Of a DNA stretch of 46,442 bases, positions 1-7,785 are shown piece by piece. Origin of the DNA: a virus; the IMG/VR virus record IMGVR_UViG_3300020171_000050, positions 1-46,442 of that record; one strand, 5' to 3'. Each line of letters begins with the position of its first letter. The stretch's first letter is position 1. A model generated the notes under the pieces. The model ran no database searches, was not told where the DNA came from, and worked only from the letters and a program-made list of their open reading frames with translations. The position numbers and the translations under genes were made by a program.

Positions 1-102
1 TGTGAAAAAATCATTAAAGACGAAATGCGTGAAAAGAATATCAAATTCATTTCTGTTGATAATGTCTCAGTAACGGAAGTCGTATTTACCACTTTTCGCT
101 AA
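1..102 (+). CDS. 3' end of the antisense accessory gene, variant copy
   Basis: This open frame has no start in the window and encodes 33 residues ending at TAA. It matches the last 33 codons of the complete gene at 46181-46366. Three residues differ (Val for Met, Val for Ile, Phe for Ser), and one silent change is also present. In the closed genome this is the same locus seen twice, in two variants, rather than a second gene. Function unknown. Confidence 0.7.
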   Translation, partial: CEKIIKDEMREKNIKFISVDNVSVTEVVFTTFR

Positions 103-178
103 CCTGGTATCCTCATCGTGTTATCTCATATTCCCTGGGTTTGTTTAAGCCTGATTGGTAAACACCTATCGCCTTTCC
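1..178. repeat. Left copy of imperfect terminal repeat (contig closure)
   Basis: Bases 1-178 match 46265-46442 at 171 of 178 positions. All seven differences (at 70, 72, 79, 84, 95, 103 and 111) lie within 42 bases, and six are transitions. The flanks 1-69 and 112-178 are identical. The repeat cuts through two genes, so it is not placed like a packaged T7-type terminal repeat. The simplest reading is assembly overlap of a circular or circularly permuted genome with two sequence variants at this spot. Confidence 0.85.
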
Positions 179-598
179 TGCTCCGGTAAGGAGCGTTGCA
201 CCTGCCGAAATAGTGCCCGCTTTCTTTGCTTGTGTCCCCGTAAACCTCTGGCCTACCGCCTCCGATCTATACATGGAAGATCCGATATCCCCCCCGTACC
301 GGATAGCCAGGGCGTCAAGTTCCGTGTCCAGGGCAGTCTGGGCGAATATATCAGAAAAGCTCTCCATTGTGACGCCTGTGGCCCCTGCCGCCGCCCGTTG
401 ACTTGCAGACAGTTTCCGGCCCTTCTCCCGCCTCATTTCTTCCTCATAGGCCGCTTTTTGTGTGGCAACCGTGGCCTGTCTTTCAGCAACCTGGGCATTA
501 TATTCAGCGGCTTTCTCTTGGGCCTGTCCGGACCGAATCATGCCAACCGCTGATAAGGCTGTACCTAAACCAAGTAAGATTAAAATTGCTGTTAACAT
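113..598 (-). CDS. Internal virion (ejection) protein, T7 gp14-like
   Basis: 161 residues. Residues 1-20 form a hydrophobic segment. A charged, Gln/Ala/Glu-rich helical stretch follows (about 25-70), then a Gly/Ala-rich C-terminal half. The ATG lies one base after the stop of the nozzle gene, so it is translationally coupled. In T7-like podoviruses this slot, directly after the nozzle gene and before two large internal proteins, holds gp14, which helps form the ejection channel in the host envelope. The role is inferred from order and composition; I see no diagnostic motif. Its last codons are repeated at 46377-46442 through the contig overlap. Confidence 0.6.
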   Translation of the reverse strand: MLTAILILLGLGTALSAVGMIRSGQAQEKAAEYNAQVAERQATVATQKAAYEEEMRREKGRKLSASQRAAAGATGVTMESFSDIFAQTALDTELDALAIRYGGDIGSSMYRSEAVGQRFTGTQAKKAGTISAGATLLTGAGKAIGVYQSGLNKPREYEITR

Positions 599-599
599 C

Positions 600-3038
600 T
601 TACTGATACCTCACTAATATCCCGCTAATGGAAAACGGCAAAGGTTCATCACTCCGAAATAGAATTGTCTGGTCCTTTTTCCAACCCCCAGGGAACGGTA
701 AATCAATGCTTCCCGTGTATGGCGTTGCGCCTGACGCTGCAAAATCAATGGTGTCAAGATCTGCGCTTGTGGATCCCCATTCCCCCTGACAAGCCCTGTA
801 AAACCTCGGGGTGACTTCTATGATGCGCCTGTCCATCCCTGTGCCCGGAGGGAGGTCTATTGTCTCAAGGGTCGCTGTGTAGGGCAATCCTGCATGGATT
901 TTGGATGATAATGCCGTAACAGTAATGGTGCCTCCACTGGTTACGGTTTGTTTGCCTTCATAATATCCATCGGCTAATACGGCTACCGATACTCCGGCCA
1001 AATGGTCAAGGCCCGATACCGTGGTTGTGCCCGATCCTTCATAGGAGAGCCCTGCATCAACGTAAAAGGAATCCGCTGCGTCAGAATCGTGAACATCTTC
1101 GAAATATTCAATGAATCTGTAGTCGGTCCCGTCCACGGTTCGTTTAACGACAACCCACACCTGGTCCTTATTGTTGGGGCCGGGAATAACGGCCACATTC
1201 TCAAAATTGCCTTCTGTCGTAACCTTGCTCCAGGCTATCACGTTTTGATCGCGCAGGTACGTCAAGGCGAGCAAATCGCCGTCATTCAACACACACCACA
1301 GGGTATTGTTCGGCGTCTTCTGGAAGGCTATTTCTTTAATGGTGGTATTTTCGGTAAGATGCTCGGCGAGCAAAAGCAAGTCAGCCGACTGGTAGCTATC
1401 AGCCTCCCACGAGTAGGCGTATTCCCTTAGTTTTTTGCCCCCGTACTGAACATGGAGAATCTGTTTTCCTGCCGATATAGCCTGTATGTTGGCTGATCCG
1501 AAGTTGGTTTGACGTTTGGCCTGGATATTGCTTGGAGTAAGCGGAGTTGTCGAATCAAGCGGACCTACGTTCCACTCTCCTGCTGTGGTCCCAAGAGCAA
1601 GCACCTTGCCGCTTAACATCCACCTGATGGCGTTTACTTCGGAGGCGGCAATAGTTATGGTTATGGCAGCATCATCGGTGGCGCCGCTTGTGTAATCGTC
1701 ATAATCCCCGGATTTGCTCATCCATATCCGTTGAGGGTATGGCGTACTTCCCGACCAGCACAGGCGTTCCTCGTGAAACTCTACTGCGCTTGGATAGCCT
1801 GTAGCCCCGCTACCCCATGGAGTCGTGCCGGAACATATAAACTGTGCCGCTGTCCAGGAAGTATGAGCTGTCCTCGTGAGCGTGTACGGAGATTGATAGG
1901 GATTCGCGAGGTAAAGATAATCGGCGGACTGCGTGTATTTGATGAAAGGTAACTCACTTTCAGAATAAGGGGGGGTTGTTATTTCGTATGTTGTCCCGCC
2001 TCCTCCTGTTTCATTTGAAGGATAAGCTACGGTAGGAGGCGTAAAGTCGGCCGTCCAGCGGTTTATGCCTTTTGAGACTCGGAATTCGTCGATCCAACCG
2101 TTAAGGTAGGTGTAAGTGGGACCAATGGCTACATTCCTCCCGACTTCAAAGGCAGCGGCAAGATCAGGCCAAGCATCAGCATCGGTTACTGTCGCACCTA
2201 TTTGCGCTCCGTCCACTGTCATGGCCCAAGCATTTGCAACGGATCCCCATCCACGAATTAGCGCAAAATGATACCATATATTAACTGACGGGCTCCATCC
2301 ACACTCCATAGCAACAACATTAGTTCCCCCTGTGCGAATTTCAAATCTTACATTGCCAACCGTACTGTTATAACGTAGGCTTACCCAATTATTGTCATCA
2401 ACGTATTGGTTAAAAAATCCATAGCCTGCCGACGCAACCGTATTAAACCGTACCCAAAAATCAATAGTAACTTTGCCGGTGCTCATAAACCAGTTACTAT
2501 GATCTGGGATTGACAAATAATCTCCGGTTCCATCAAACAAACCTGAAGCGGACCCGAACTTCTTTTGGGCCGTGTCAATCTGAGCATTGCCCTGGGCTGT
2601 CGGCGTGTGGCCGATCGTATCCGTGAAAGTTGTAGCGGCATCGTTACCGTCGGCATGAAGCAAAAGCTTAGTGTAAATGTCTGTTGTCTGAATCTGCCCC
2701 CCATCCTTGTAGAACCGGGCATACCCGGCCCCCATTTCGATGATGTAGGCTTGTTCGGTAGAGAACACAAACGGGATAAGTCTTACGGTCTCGGCACTAT
2801 TGCTGACCCCTGAAACATATTTGAGCCCTGGCCGCTTATACGCCCCTCCCTGTGGGTAAACGAGCATATTTTCAAGCTGCCGTGTGCCATTGAAGAACTT
2901 CTCGAAGTCAACCCTGGCGTCAAGTTTCCTGCTGAACACGCCACTGGTAAAGTTGGTGAAATAATAGTTCTCACCATAGACCCATCCACCGATGCACAAA
3001 ACGAAAATCAGGGATGTTATGAAAAGCCACTTTTTCAT
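600..3038 (-). CDS. Tail nozzle protein (T7 gp12-like) with inserted LamG-type domain and signal peptide
   Basis: 812 residues from the ATG at 3038, which shares one base with the upstream stop (TAATG). Residues 25-115 show the nozzle signature of short-tailed phages: an R-D-x-x-K-F-F-N-G segment, PQGG then RPG, a LIPFVFS segment and RFYKDG. The family core resumes near residue 350 (TTPPYSE and the QSADYLYL segment). Residues about 122-340 between these points look like a LamG/concanavalin-type lectin domain (LFDGTGDYLSIPD near 168-179, FWVRF, GWIDEFRVSKG near 314-324). Residues 1-22 form a typical Sec signal peptide, which is odd for a protein assembled on virions in the cytoplasm. A start 7 codons upstream is possible but lacks the coupling overlap. 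Confidence 0.78.
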   Translation of the reverse strand: MKKWLFITSLIFVLCIGGWVYGENYYFTNFTSGVFSRKLDARVDFEKFFNGTRQLENMLVYPQGGAYKRPGLKYVSGVSNSAETVRLIPFVFSTEQAYIIEMGAGYARFYKDGGQIQTTDIYTKLLLHADGNDAATTFTDTIGHTPTAQGNAQIDTAQKKFGSASGLFDGTGDYLSIPDHSNWFMSTGKVTIDFWVRFNTVASAGYGFFNQYVDDNNWVSLRYNSTVGNVRFEIRTGGTNVVAMECGWSPSVNIWYHFALIRGWGSVANAWAMTVDGAQIGATVTDADAWPDLAAAFEVGRNVAIGPTYTYLNGWIDEFRVSKGINRWTADFTPPTVAYPSNETGGGGTTYEITTPPYSESELPFIKYTQSADYLYLANPYQSPYTLTRTAHTSWTAAQFICSGTTPWGSGATGYPSAVEFHEERLCWSGSTPYPQRIWMSKSGDYDDYTSGATDDAAITITIAASEVNAIRWMLSGKVLALGTTAGEWNVGPLDSTTPLTPSNIQAKRQTNFGSANIQAISAGKQILHVQYGGKKLREYAYSWEADSYQSADLLLLAEHLTENTTIKEIAFQKTPNNTLWCVLNDGDLLALTYLRDQNVIAWSKVTTEGNFENVAVIPGPNNKDQVWVVVKRTVDGTDYRFIEYFEDVHDSDAADSFYVDAGLSYEGSGTTTVSGLDHLAGVSVAVLADGYYEGKQTVTSGGTITVTALSSKIHAGLPYTATLETIDLPPGTGMDRRIIEVTPRFYRACQGEWGSTSADLDTIDFAASGATPYTGSIDLPFPGGWKKDQTILFRSDEPLPFSISGILVRYQ

Positions 3039-3877
3039 TATCTTCCCGCCTGCTGCCAAGACGTTAAAGACGTTGACACTTCCCCTTTGTCTTTCGGCCT
3101 TCCCTCGATGGCCCCCATTCGGTAGGCATGGGGCATGGCAATTTTGTGGAACTCATCTAAGAACATAGCCTTCATCTTATCTTTCCCGGCCAGAGAGCCT
3201 GCCAGTTCTGCCGCCAGTTTGACGGCCAAGGCGTTCACAAACGAGGGATCGTAAACACTTACGTCCGTAATACTGGCAATGTACTCGATGGACACCACAT
3301 CATCGTCCGTCAGGATATAAGTTCCTTCCCGCTTATAGTCCGAGGTTGCGCTGATGAGTCTTTGGATTCTGAGAATGTCTGAGGGAAGGGAAAAGAGGTA
3401 GGTGTACTCATCCAATGGAGCCATTCTCCAATACCCGGTTGCTATGGCCCCGACACTCGTTCCGTCTATTGCCGTGGTCTTGTCCTGCTTGCGAAGCTGA
3501 AAACTGTTGGCGTCCACATAGACAATGGAGAATATCTCGTTGTCGTAATCTTCTTCGCCCGTCTCCCAAAGATAGACGCCTTGCTCATAGCCGTCAGCCA
3601 AACCGTGAGCAGTGGAGGTCAACACCGCAGGATCAGCGGCCGTGATGCTCGTTATTGTGGCATTGTCATAGTCGGCAATGTCATAGATTACCCGTCTCAT
3701 GGCAAACTTCCACGGGAAGCCCTCAAGCAGCAAATCCCTTTCGGGCGTGTAGAACGCCACACAATACCGCGCCGCCTCGTTCGTGCCGGGCGTAGTAAAC
3801 TGAGCCGATGTAATAGCCTTCTGCCCTATCTTGGCAAGTGCAAGGTTGCAAATCTCGTAAGCGGATGAGTACGCCAT
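3038..3877 (-). CDS. Head-to-tail adaptor, T7 gp11-like, with FCCH-like insert
   Basis: 279 residues. The N-terminus (NLALAKIGQKAI, then ERDLLLEGFPWKFAM) and a later LPSDILRI segment are typical of podovirus tail tubular protein A, which forms the ring between portal and nozzle. Residues about 74-130 carry an inserted beta module with the pattern TSTAHGLADG...FSIVYVDANSFQL. This resembles the FCCH-type domain found in several phage tail proteins. The ATG has only a weak ribosome site, and the gene lies 5 bp after its upstream neighbour. Position directly before the nozzle gene supports the call. Confidence 0.78.
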   Translation of the reverse strand: MAYSSAYEICNLALAKIGQKAITSAQFTTPGTNEAARYCVAFYTPERDLLLEGFPWKFAMRRVIYDIADYDNATITSITAADPAVLTSTAHGLADGYEQGVYLWETGEEDYDNEIFSIVYVDANSFQLRKQDKTTAIDGTSVGAIATGYWRMAPLDEYTYLFSLPSDILRIQRLISATSDYKREGTYILTDDDVVSIEYIASITDVSVYDPSFVNALAVKLAAELAGSLAGKDKMKAMFLDEFHKIAMPHAYRMGAIEGRPKDKGEVSTSLTSWQQAGR

Positions 3878-3881
3878 TTAA

Positions 3882-4301
3882 TTATACCTCTTTGACCATA
3901 GCTTTCTTCAGGTCTTCCTCAAGACTATTGGAATGGATCAAGGCCAAAAGTTTGTTTATCCCCGTTTTGTGGTGGTACTTGATCCCGTGCTTGTCCAGAA
4001 GACCTTGGATGATAGGAATTTCACCTTCGTCTCTTTTCTCCGCCCTCTTCTCGGCCAGAAGTTTCTGAAGGTGGGGAACCGTCATTTCATCATCGACATA
4101 AACCCCGGTCGCTTCCAGTTTCTCCTTCAGGATGTCGTAAACGTCCTTCCCCTGGTTCTCGGGCTCCATCGAGACAAAATGATGATTAGGTATTGTTTTG
4201 CCGGTGAAAACCTGCCCCGCCTTCCATCTTTGGGGGTAGGGTTTTCCGTCCGATGTTTTATTGCTTATAACGCAATCTACGATACACATGAATCTAGGCA
4301 T
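3882..4301 (-). CDS. Connector-region protein with HeH/LEM-like C-terminal helices
   Basis: 139 residues. The N-terminal half contains a beta-rich segment with a WKAGQVFTG motif. Residues about 96-122 (IIQGLLDKHGIKYHHKTGIN, then KLLALIH) match the helix-extension-helix pattern of HeH/LEM domains found in small phage head-region proteins. A second, weaker copy may lie at residues 73-92. The gene is 3 bp from its upstream neighbour and directly before the adaptor, so a head-completion or accessory structural role is possible. I do not recognise a precise family. Confidence 0.5.
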   Translation of the reverse strand: MPRFMCIVDCVISNKTSDGKPYPQRWKAGQVFTGKTIPNHHFVSMEPENQGKDVYDILKEKLEATGVYVDDEMTVPHLQKLLAEKRAEKRDEGEIPIIQGLLDKHGIKYHHKTGINKLLALIHSNSLEEDLKKAMVKEV

Positions 4302-4304
4302 GAC

Positions 4305-5093
4305 TTAAACCTCCGCTTCTTTGTGATAGGATCTCACTTGTCTAAAAAGGTGTTCGCCGTTGTTGAACATGAGAACCGTGTCGTCCCCGTTTATTTCAGC
4401 GTGCCGTATCCACCTCTCCATCACATCGGCAACCGTGATTTGAGGTTGCTGGGTGGATTTTGGCCCGGAAACGAAATATTTGTCCATCAACTCTTCCCAT
4501 GTTTTTGCCGCCTTTGGTTGCTTGTAACCCTTGCTATCCCCGTACTTCAGTTCAAATTCCGTGCAGTACCGTTTCAGAATGATGGGGACGTGCTTTCCTA
4601 TTTGCTCATCTACAAGTTTTCGTACCTGACAGTATCTCTCAAGCCCGCTTTCCTTTTCGTGGCAATAGAAATACCCGCCATACAAAGCATGAACATACGG
4701 CCTGTCAATCTCGATGCCACACTTACAGGCAACATCCTCTTTCTCGTTCACACCCACTTGCAGATTATAGAGTTTGAACAACTCCAAAAGGGTTTTTGGC
4801 CGGACCACAACCTTCCAGCAGGCAAGACACGGGGTAGGGATAAACCCGAATACCTTTTCTATTATTTCATATCTATCACAAGCTCTTTCCGGGTCTTGTT
4901 TCACATGAACCCACGGGGTAGACGTGTCATGTCCTGCGTTAAGAATCGGCATAATCTTTCCGGTGGCACTATCGACTTTATGCGTTTTTCCGACGATGCC
5001 ATGCTGCCGTAGTTTGCCGACAAGATTAATCTGGAAAATGTCAGAGAACATATTGGCATTCGCCAATTCCAATTTCTTTAAATGCGTAGCCAT
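4305..5093 (-). CDS. Conserved-looking structural-operon protein, cysteine-rich
   Basis: 262 residues with a good ribosome site (GAAAGGGG) before the ATG. It has paired cysteines (CLACW and ACKCG) that could bind a metal, plus a mixed alpha/beta composition with no membrane segment. It is the first gene after the terminator that follows the capsid and cement genes, and it precedes the HeH-like protein and adaptor. No function is recognisable from sequence. A virion or assembly role is inferred from position only. Confidence 0.45.
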   Translation of the reverse strand: MATHLKKLELANANMFSDIFQINLVGKLRQHGIVGKTHKVDSATGKIMPILNAGHDTSTPWVHVKQDPERACDRYEIIEKVFGFIPTPCLACWKVVVRPKTLLELFKLYNLQVGVNEKEDVACKCGIEIDRPYVHALYGGYFYCHEKESGLERYCQVRKLVDEQIGKHVPIILKRYCTEFELKYGDSKGYKQPKAAKTWEELMDKYFVSGPKSTQQPQITVADVMERWIRHAEINGDDTVLMFNNGEHLFRQVRSYHKEAEV

Positions 5094-5110
5094 AAAACCC
5101 CTTTCTTTGA

Positions 5111-5136
5111 TAAAGCGGGGGCCGGGTAGCCCCCGC
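5111..5136 (-). terminator. Terminator after capsid/cement genes
   Basis: On the minus strand, GCGGGGGC pairs perfectly with GCCCCCGC around a 6-base loop, followed by TTTAT. It lies directly downstream of the major capsid and cement genes. The position recalls the terminator after T7 gene 10, which favours capsid mRNA over downstream messages. The T tract is short, so partial read-through is likely. Confidence 0.75.
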
Positions 5137-5163
5137 CAGCCAACGGATGGCTTCGGTTAAGGT

Positions 5164-5643
5164 TTAGGTCAATGAAGATCCAGCAAGCTGGGTTTCTCCG
5201 GGAGAGTTGGACAGCCAGGAATCAACAAAACCTGTAACTATCTTGGTCCCGCCGCTCACGTAGTACACAACACCCAGATACAGTTCGGTGCTTGCGAACT
5301 CGATGTTCGGAACCGAAACCGTTCTTTTCGTTCCAGCCGCCGCATCTACCGGGAAAGCCACTTCAATGAGTTTGTTCCCGCTCTTGATAGACGTTGCCGC
5401 CGAATGAACGTACAGCCTCGGCTCAAGAACCGAAGATCCCGTGCAGTCCAGAATAACATTGATCTGGGTATGCCAATACACGGTCCCGCCCCTGAATAGA
5501 TCCGCAAGGGCTGTGCCCCAGCCGTCTTTCCCGGCGTTCCCACCGGTCAAATAGCATACGTTGGTACTTTGGGTCTCGGAACTTGCCGATTTACTGGCAA
5601 GGGTCTGAGCATCACTGAATTCAAATTCTGCATCAAGTATCAT
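5164..5643 (-). CDS. Capsid cement protein, Bbp16-like
   Basis: 159 residues beginning MILDAEFEFSDAQ, the start typical of Bbp16-family cement proteins of BPP-1-like podoviruses. These bind the outside of the capsid and stabilise it. The rest is beta-rich, as expected for a jelly-roll decoration protein, and includes a hydrophobic YLGVVYYVSGG strand. The gene lies directly downstream of the major capsid gene, as in BPP-1. A TACCTCC complement upstream of the ATG (GGAGG on the coding strand) gives a strong ribosome site. Confidence 0.75.
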   Translation of the reverse strand: MILDAEFEFSDAQTLASKSASSETQSTNVCYLTGGNAGKDGWGTALADLFRGGTVYWHTQINVILDCTGSSVLEPRLYVHSAATSIKSGNKLIEVAFPVDAAAGTKRTVSVPNIEFASTELYLGVVYYVSGGTKIVTGFVDSWLSNSPGETQLAGSSLT

Positions 5644-5662
5644 GGTTTCTTACCTCCTTTCG

Positions 5663-6658
5663 TTAGGTTAGTGCGCTCTCGGTAATCACGATCTGATCGC
5701 ACTTTTTGACCGGGTTTCCCCTGAAGAACAGGACGGGCTCGCCGGCCAATCCCTCGCCTCTTGCCGGGGTGTAATTGACATTGTTCTTATCCTTCAGTGC
5801 GATTTCCATCTGGGTAAGAACCGTGTCGTTGACGTAAAGGGATGCCCCGCGTCCAGCTTGAGGCATTCTGTTCAGGAGAGTAATCAGATCGTCTTCGTCA
5901 AACAGGTTGGTTGTGCCCGTGGACTCAATGTTCGCCAACCGAGCAATGCACCTGTCGTCCCTGACCACCAAGCCGCACTTCACCTGGAAATGGTCCCGAT
6001 AGGCCTGATACTGGGCCGCGCTCGCAATGGCCGTGGTGGATGTTGAAACCGTCACTTCGCCAAGATCCGAGTGCTTGATGCCCAAAAACGGACTGCCCTT
6101 GGGATAAACCATGAACACCCTTGCAAGACCCCACTGGACGATAAAGATACTCGTCAGATCCGAACCAGAACCGCCAGCGTTCCTCACGTTCGTTGTGGTA
6201 GCCAGGGAAGCCATCCGCGCCGCAAAGCCGTTGAACTCTTCAGGCGTGGTGACTGTAGCCCCATAGAAAGCGGTCTGAGCAAGTTCCTGGCTCATACCCT
6301 CGATAAAACCTCTCGCCTCGTCCATTCTTGCCTGGACAGGACTAGGAAAGGAGTCAATAAGATCCTTGTCGGCCTCGGAATATGCCTCAAGCATCCCGAT
6401 ACCATCAATCACTTCAATGGTCCGGGTAGCCGTAATCCCAACACCGGCGTTGAGTTTGCGCCACGTCCCGCCAGGCACATACAGCCGCCTGGTGGACTTG
6501 TGCGTGAACGTATCGTTCGCCTCCATCCACGGCGCATCCTGAAGGATGGGGTTGTCTTCGTTGAGAACTTCGGCAATCGCCATAAGGTTCCCGCTAGGGT
6601 CCTTACGTCTTGCCAGTTCCACAACGTTCAGTTTGTTATAAGGGGTTAGAGTTGCCAT
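5663..6658 (-). CDS. Major capsid protein, Bbp17/epsilon15 gp7-like
   Basis: 331 residues, close to the 327-335 residues of the BPP-1 and epsilon15 capsid proteins. The N-terminus (LNVVELARRKDPSG, then EVLNEDNPILQDAPWMEAND) and the later RRLYVPGGTWRKLN segment are typical of this HK97-fold group. It self-assembles into the head shell around the scaffold. Gene order scaffold, capsid, cement supports the call. The ATG follows a GGAGG-type ribosome site. Confidence 0.85.
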   Translation of the reverse strand: MATLTPYNKLNVVELARRKDPSGNLMAIAEVLNEDNPILQDAPWMEANDTFTHKSTRRLYVPGGTWRKLNAGVGITATRTIEVIDGIGMLEAYSEADKDLIDSFPSPVQARMDEARGFIEGMSQELAQTAFYGATVTTPEEFNGFAARMASLATTTNVRNAGGSGSDLTSIFIVQWGLARVFMVYPKGSPFLGIKHSDLGEVTVSTSTTAIASAAQYQAYRDHFQVKCGLVVRDDRCIARLANIESTGTTNLFDEDDLITLLNRMPQAGRGASLYVNDTVLTQMEIALKDKNNVNYTPARGEGLAGEPVLFFRGNPVKKCDQIVITESALT

Positions 6659-6688
6659 TTATATAAGCCTCCGTAGGAAAAATCAGTG

Positions 6689-7462
6689 TCACTTTTTTTC
6701 CATAGAGGGAAATCGGAGTAGTGGTCTGCCGTCCGGTCCTCTAGGAACGTCTGTTGCCGGACCCGCACCGCCGCCAGTGCCCAATGCTGTGTCTTCCGAA
6801 ATAGCCTTGCCGATCGCATGAAACACTTTCAGGAACAAAGGGTGATCTCCAAGCCGTGAATCGTTCATAAACTTGGTCAAATCCTCTGACACTCCCGCAA
6901 GCTCGCCAGCCTTCTTAATTCCTCTGGTCGCTAGTTCCACGTTGGAACTGTAGTCGTCCTTCCATTCGCCCTTGAGCGTCTGAATGGTCTTCTCCTGATA
7001 CTGCTTGGAGAGGTCCCCCAGCTTCTTGTGTTCACTGACAAGCATACCCATGTACGACTTATGGATATTTGCCGCCTGTTCATTGCTCAAGCCGTGGTCG
7101 TGAAATACCTTGCGAAATTCCTTTTCTATGTCCTTGCTGTACTCAAGACCTTCCGGCAGCTTCACTTCTTCAAACTGGTAGCCGTCGGGTTTGTCGGGCC
7201 TTCCCAACCTTTGATAGAAGGTTGCCCGATCCTCATCAGTGGCGTCTTTCCCTGGTAGTTGGACAGCGTTTGCAGACTTCCCATGAAGATCTAAGTACGC
7301 CTTCCCGAGTTCTCCGATAGTCTTGTGCCCGGTTAGCGTCTCGTTCTTTTTCAGGTCATCCGGCAGTTGAGCTGTCCATGCTGGTGTAACACCGCCTTGA
7401 TTGTCTAAATGTTGATCGCCTACATCTCCCGTCCCATCGCTGTTCAGGTTGCCTTCAGTCAT
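6689..7462 (-). CDS. Capsid scaffolding protein
   Basis: 257 residues, mainly charged helix, with a low-complexity N-terminus and a Gly/Pro-rich linker before the C-terminal LLRFPSMEKK. A WTAQLPDDLKKNETL segment and a LGRPDKPDGYQFE segment match the scaffold proteins that precede the capsid gene in many podoviruses and siphoviruses. It should act as an internal assembly core removed from the mature head. A strong ribosome site (GGAGGA) precedes the ATG. Confidence 0.72.
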   Translation of the reverse strand: MTEGNLNSDGTGDVGDQHLDNQGGVTPAWTAQLPDDLKKNETLTGHKTIGELGKAYLDLHGKSANAVQLPGKDATDEDRATFYQRLGRPDKPDGYQFEEVKLPEGLEYSKDIEKEFRKVFHDHGLSNEQAANIHKSYMGMLVSEHKKLGDLSKQYQEKTIQTLKGEWKDDYSSNVELATRGIKKAGELAGVSEDLTKFMNDSRLGDHPLFLKVFHAIGKAISEDTALGTGGGAGPATDVPRGPDGRPLLRFPSMEKK

Positions 7463-7483
7463 AAAATCCTCCTAAATTGTGGA

Positions 7484-7521
7484 ATAAAAAACCCCGCCAG
7501 GATTGACCTGGAAGGGTTTGG
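7484..7521 (-). terminator. Intra-operon terminator upstream of scaffold gene
   Basis: On the minus strand an AAACCC..CCAGG stem pairs with CCTGG..GGGTTT around a 5-base loop, followed by six T and ATTCC. It lies between the small Bbp19-like gene and the scaffold gene. The tail shares a 17-base sequence with the terminator at 12855-12892. Confidence 0.75.
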
Positions 7522-7543
7522 TGAAACCTTATTTTATGTTACG

Positions 7544-7762
7544 TTAGTCTTTCTGCTTCGCTAACTCACACGACCACCCACCGCAAAGGTGAAGCAATCT
7601 CTTGGCATAATTTGATAAAAACTTATCTTCCTCTGTTTTTATTTCCTGAAAGAATCGCAGTTCCAAAAGTATATCTCCAAGCACCGTCTTACCTTGTGCT
7701 GTGGAAAATAAGTTTCTATAGCGGTTCCTACGGTCTAGTTCTTCCTTGGAAATTTCCGTCAT
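7544..7762 (-). CDS. Small Bbp19-like phage protein
   Basis: 72 residues from the ATG at 7762. The segment RNRYRNLFSTAQGKTVLGD (residues about 9-27) matches the short conserved domain of Bbp19-like proteins from podovirus head operons, and the gene lies one gene upstream of the scaffold as expected. A longer frame opens upstream to 7900, but its first 46 codons overlap the methyltransferase end and look non-coding. Function unknown; a head-assembly role is possible. Confidence 0.6.
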   Translation of the reverse strand: MTEISKEELDRRNRYRNLFSTAQGKTVLGDILLELRFFQEIKTEEDKFLSNYAKRLLHLCGGWSCELAKQKD

Positions 7763-7785
7763 TTGTTCAATTCCGCCATAAGTCT

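Noticed and set aside
1-178. Packaged direct terminal repeat like that of T7
   Set aside because: The repeat lies inside structural genes, cuts two coding regions, and is not identical, so an assembly overlap explains it better.
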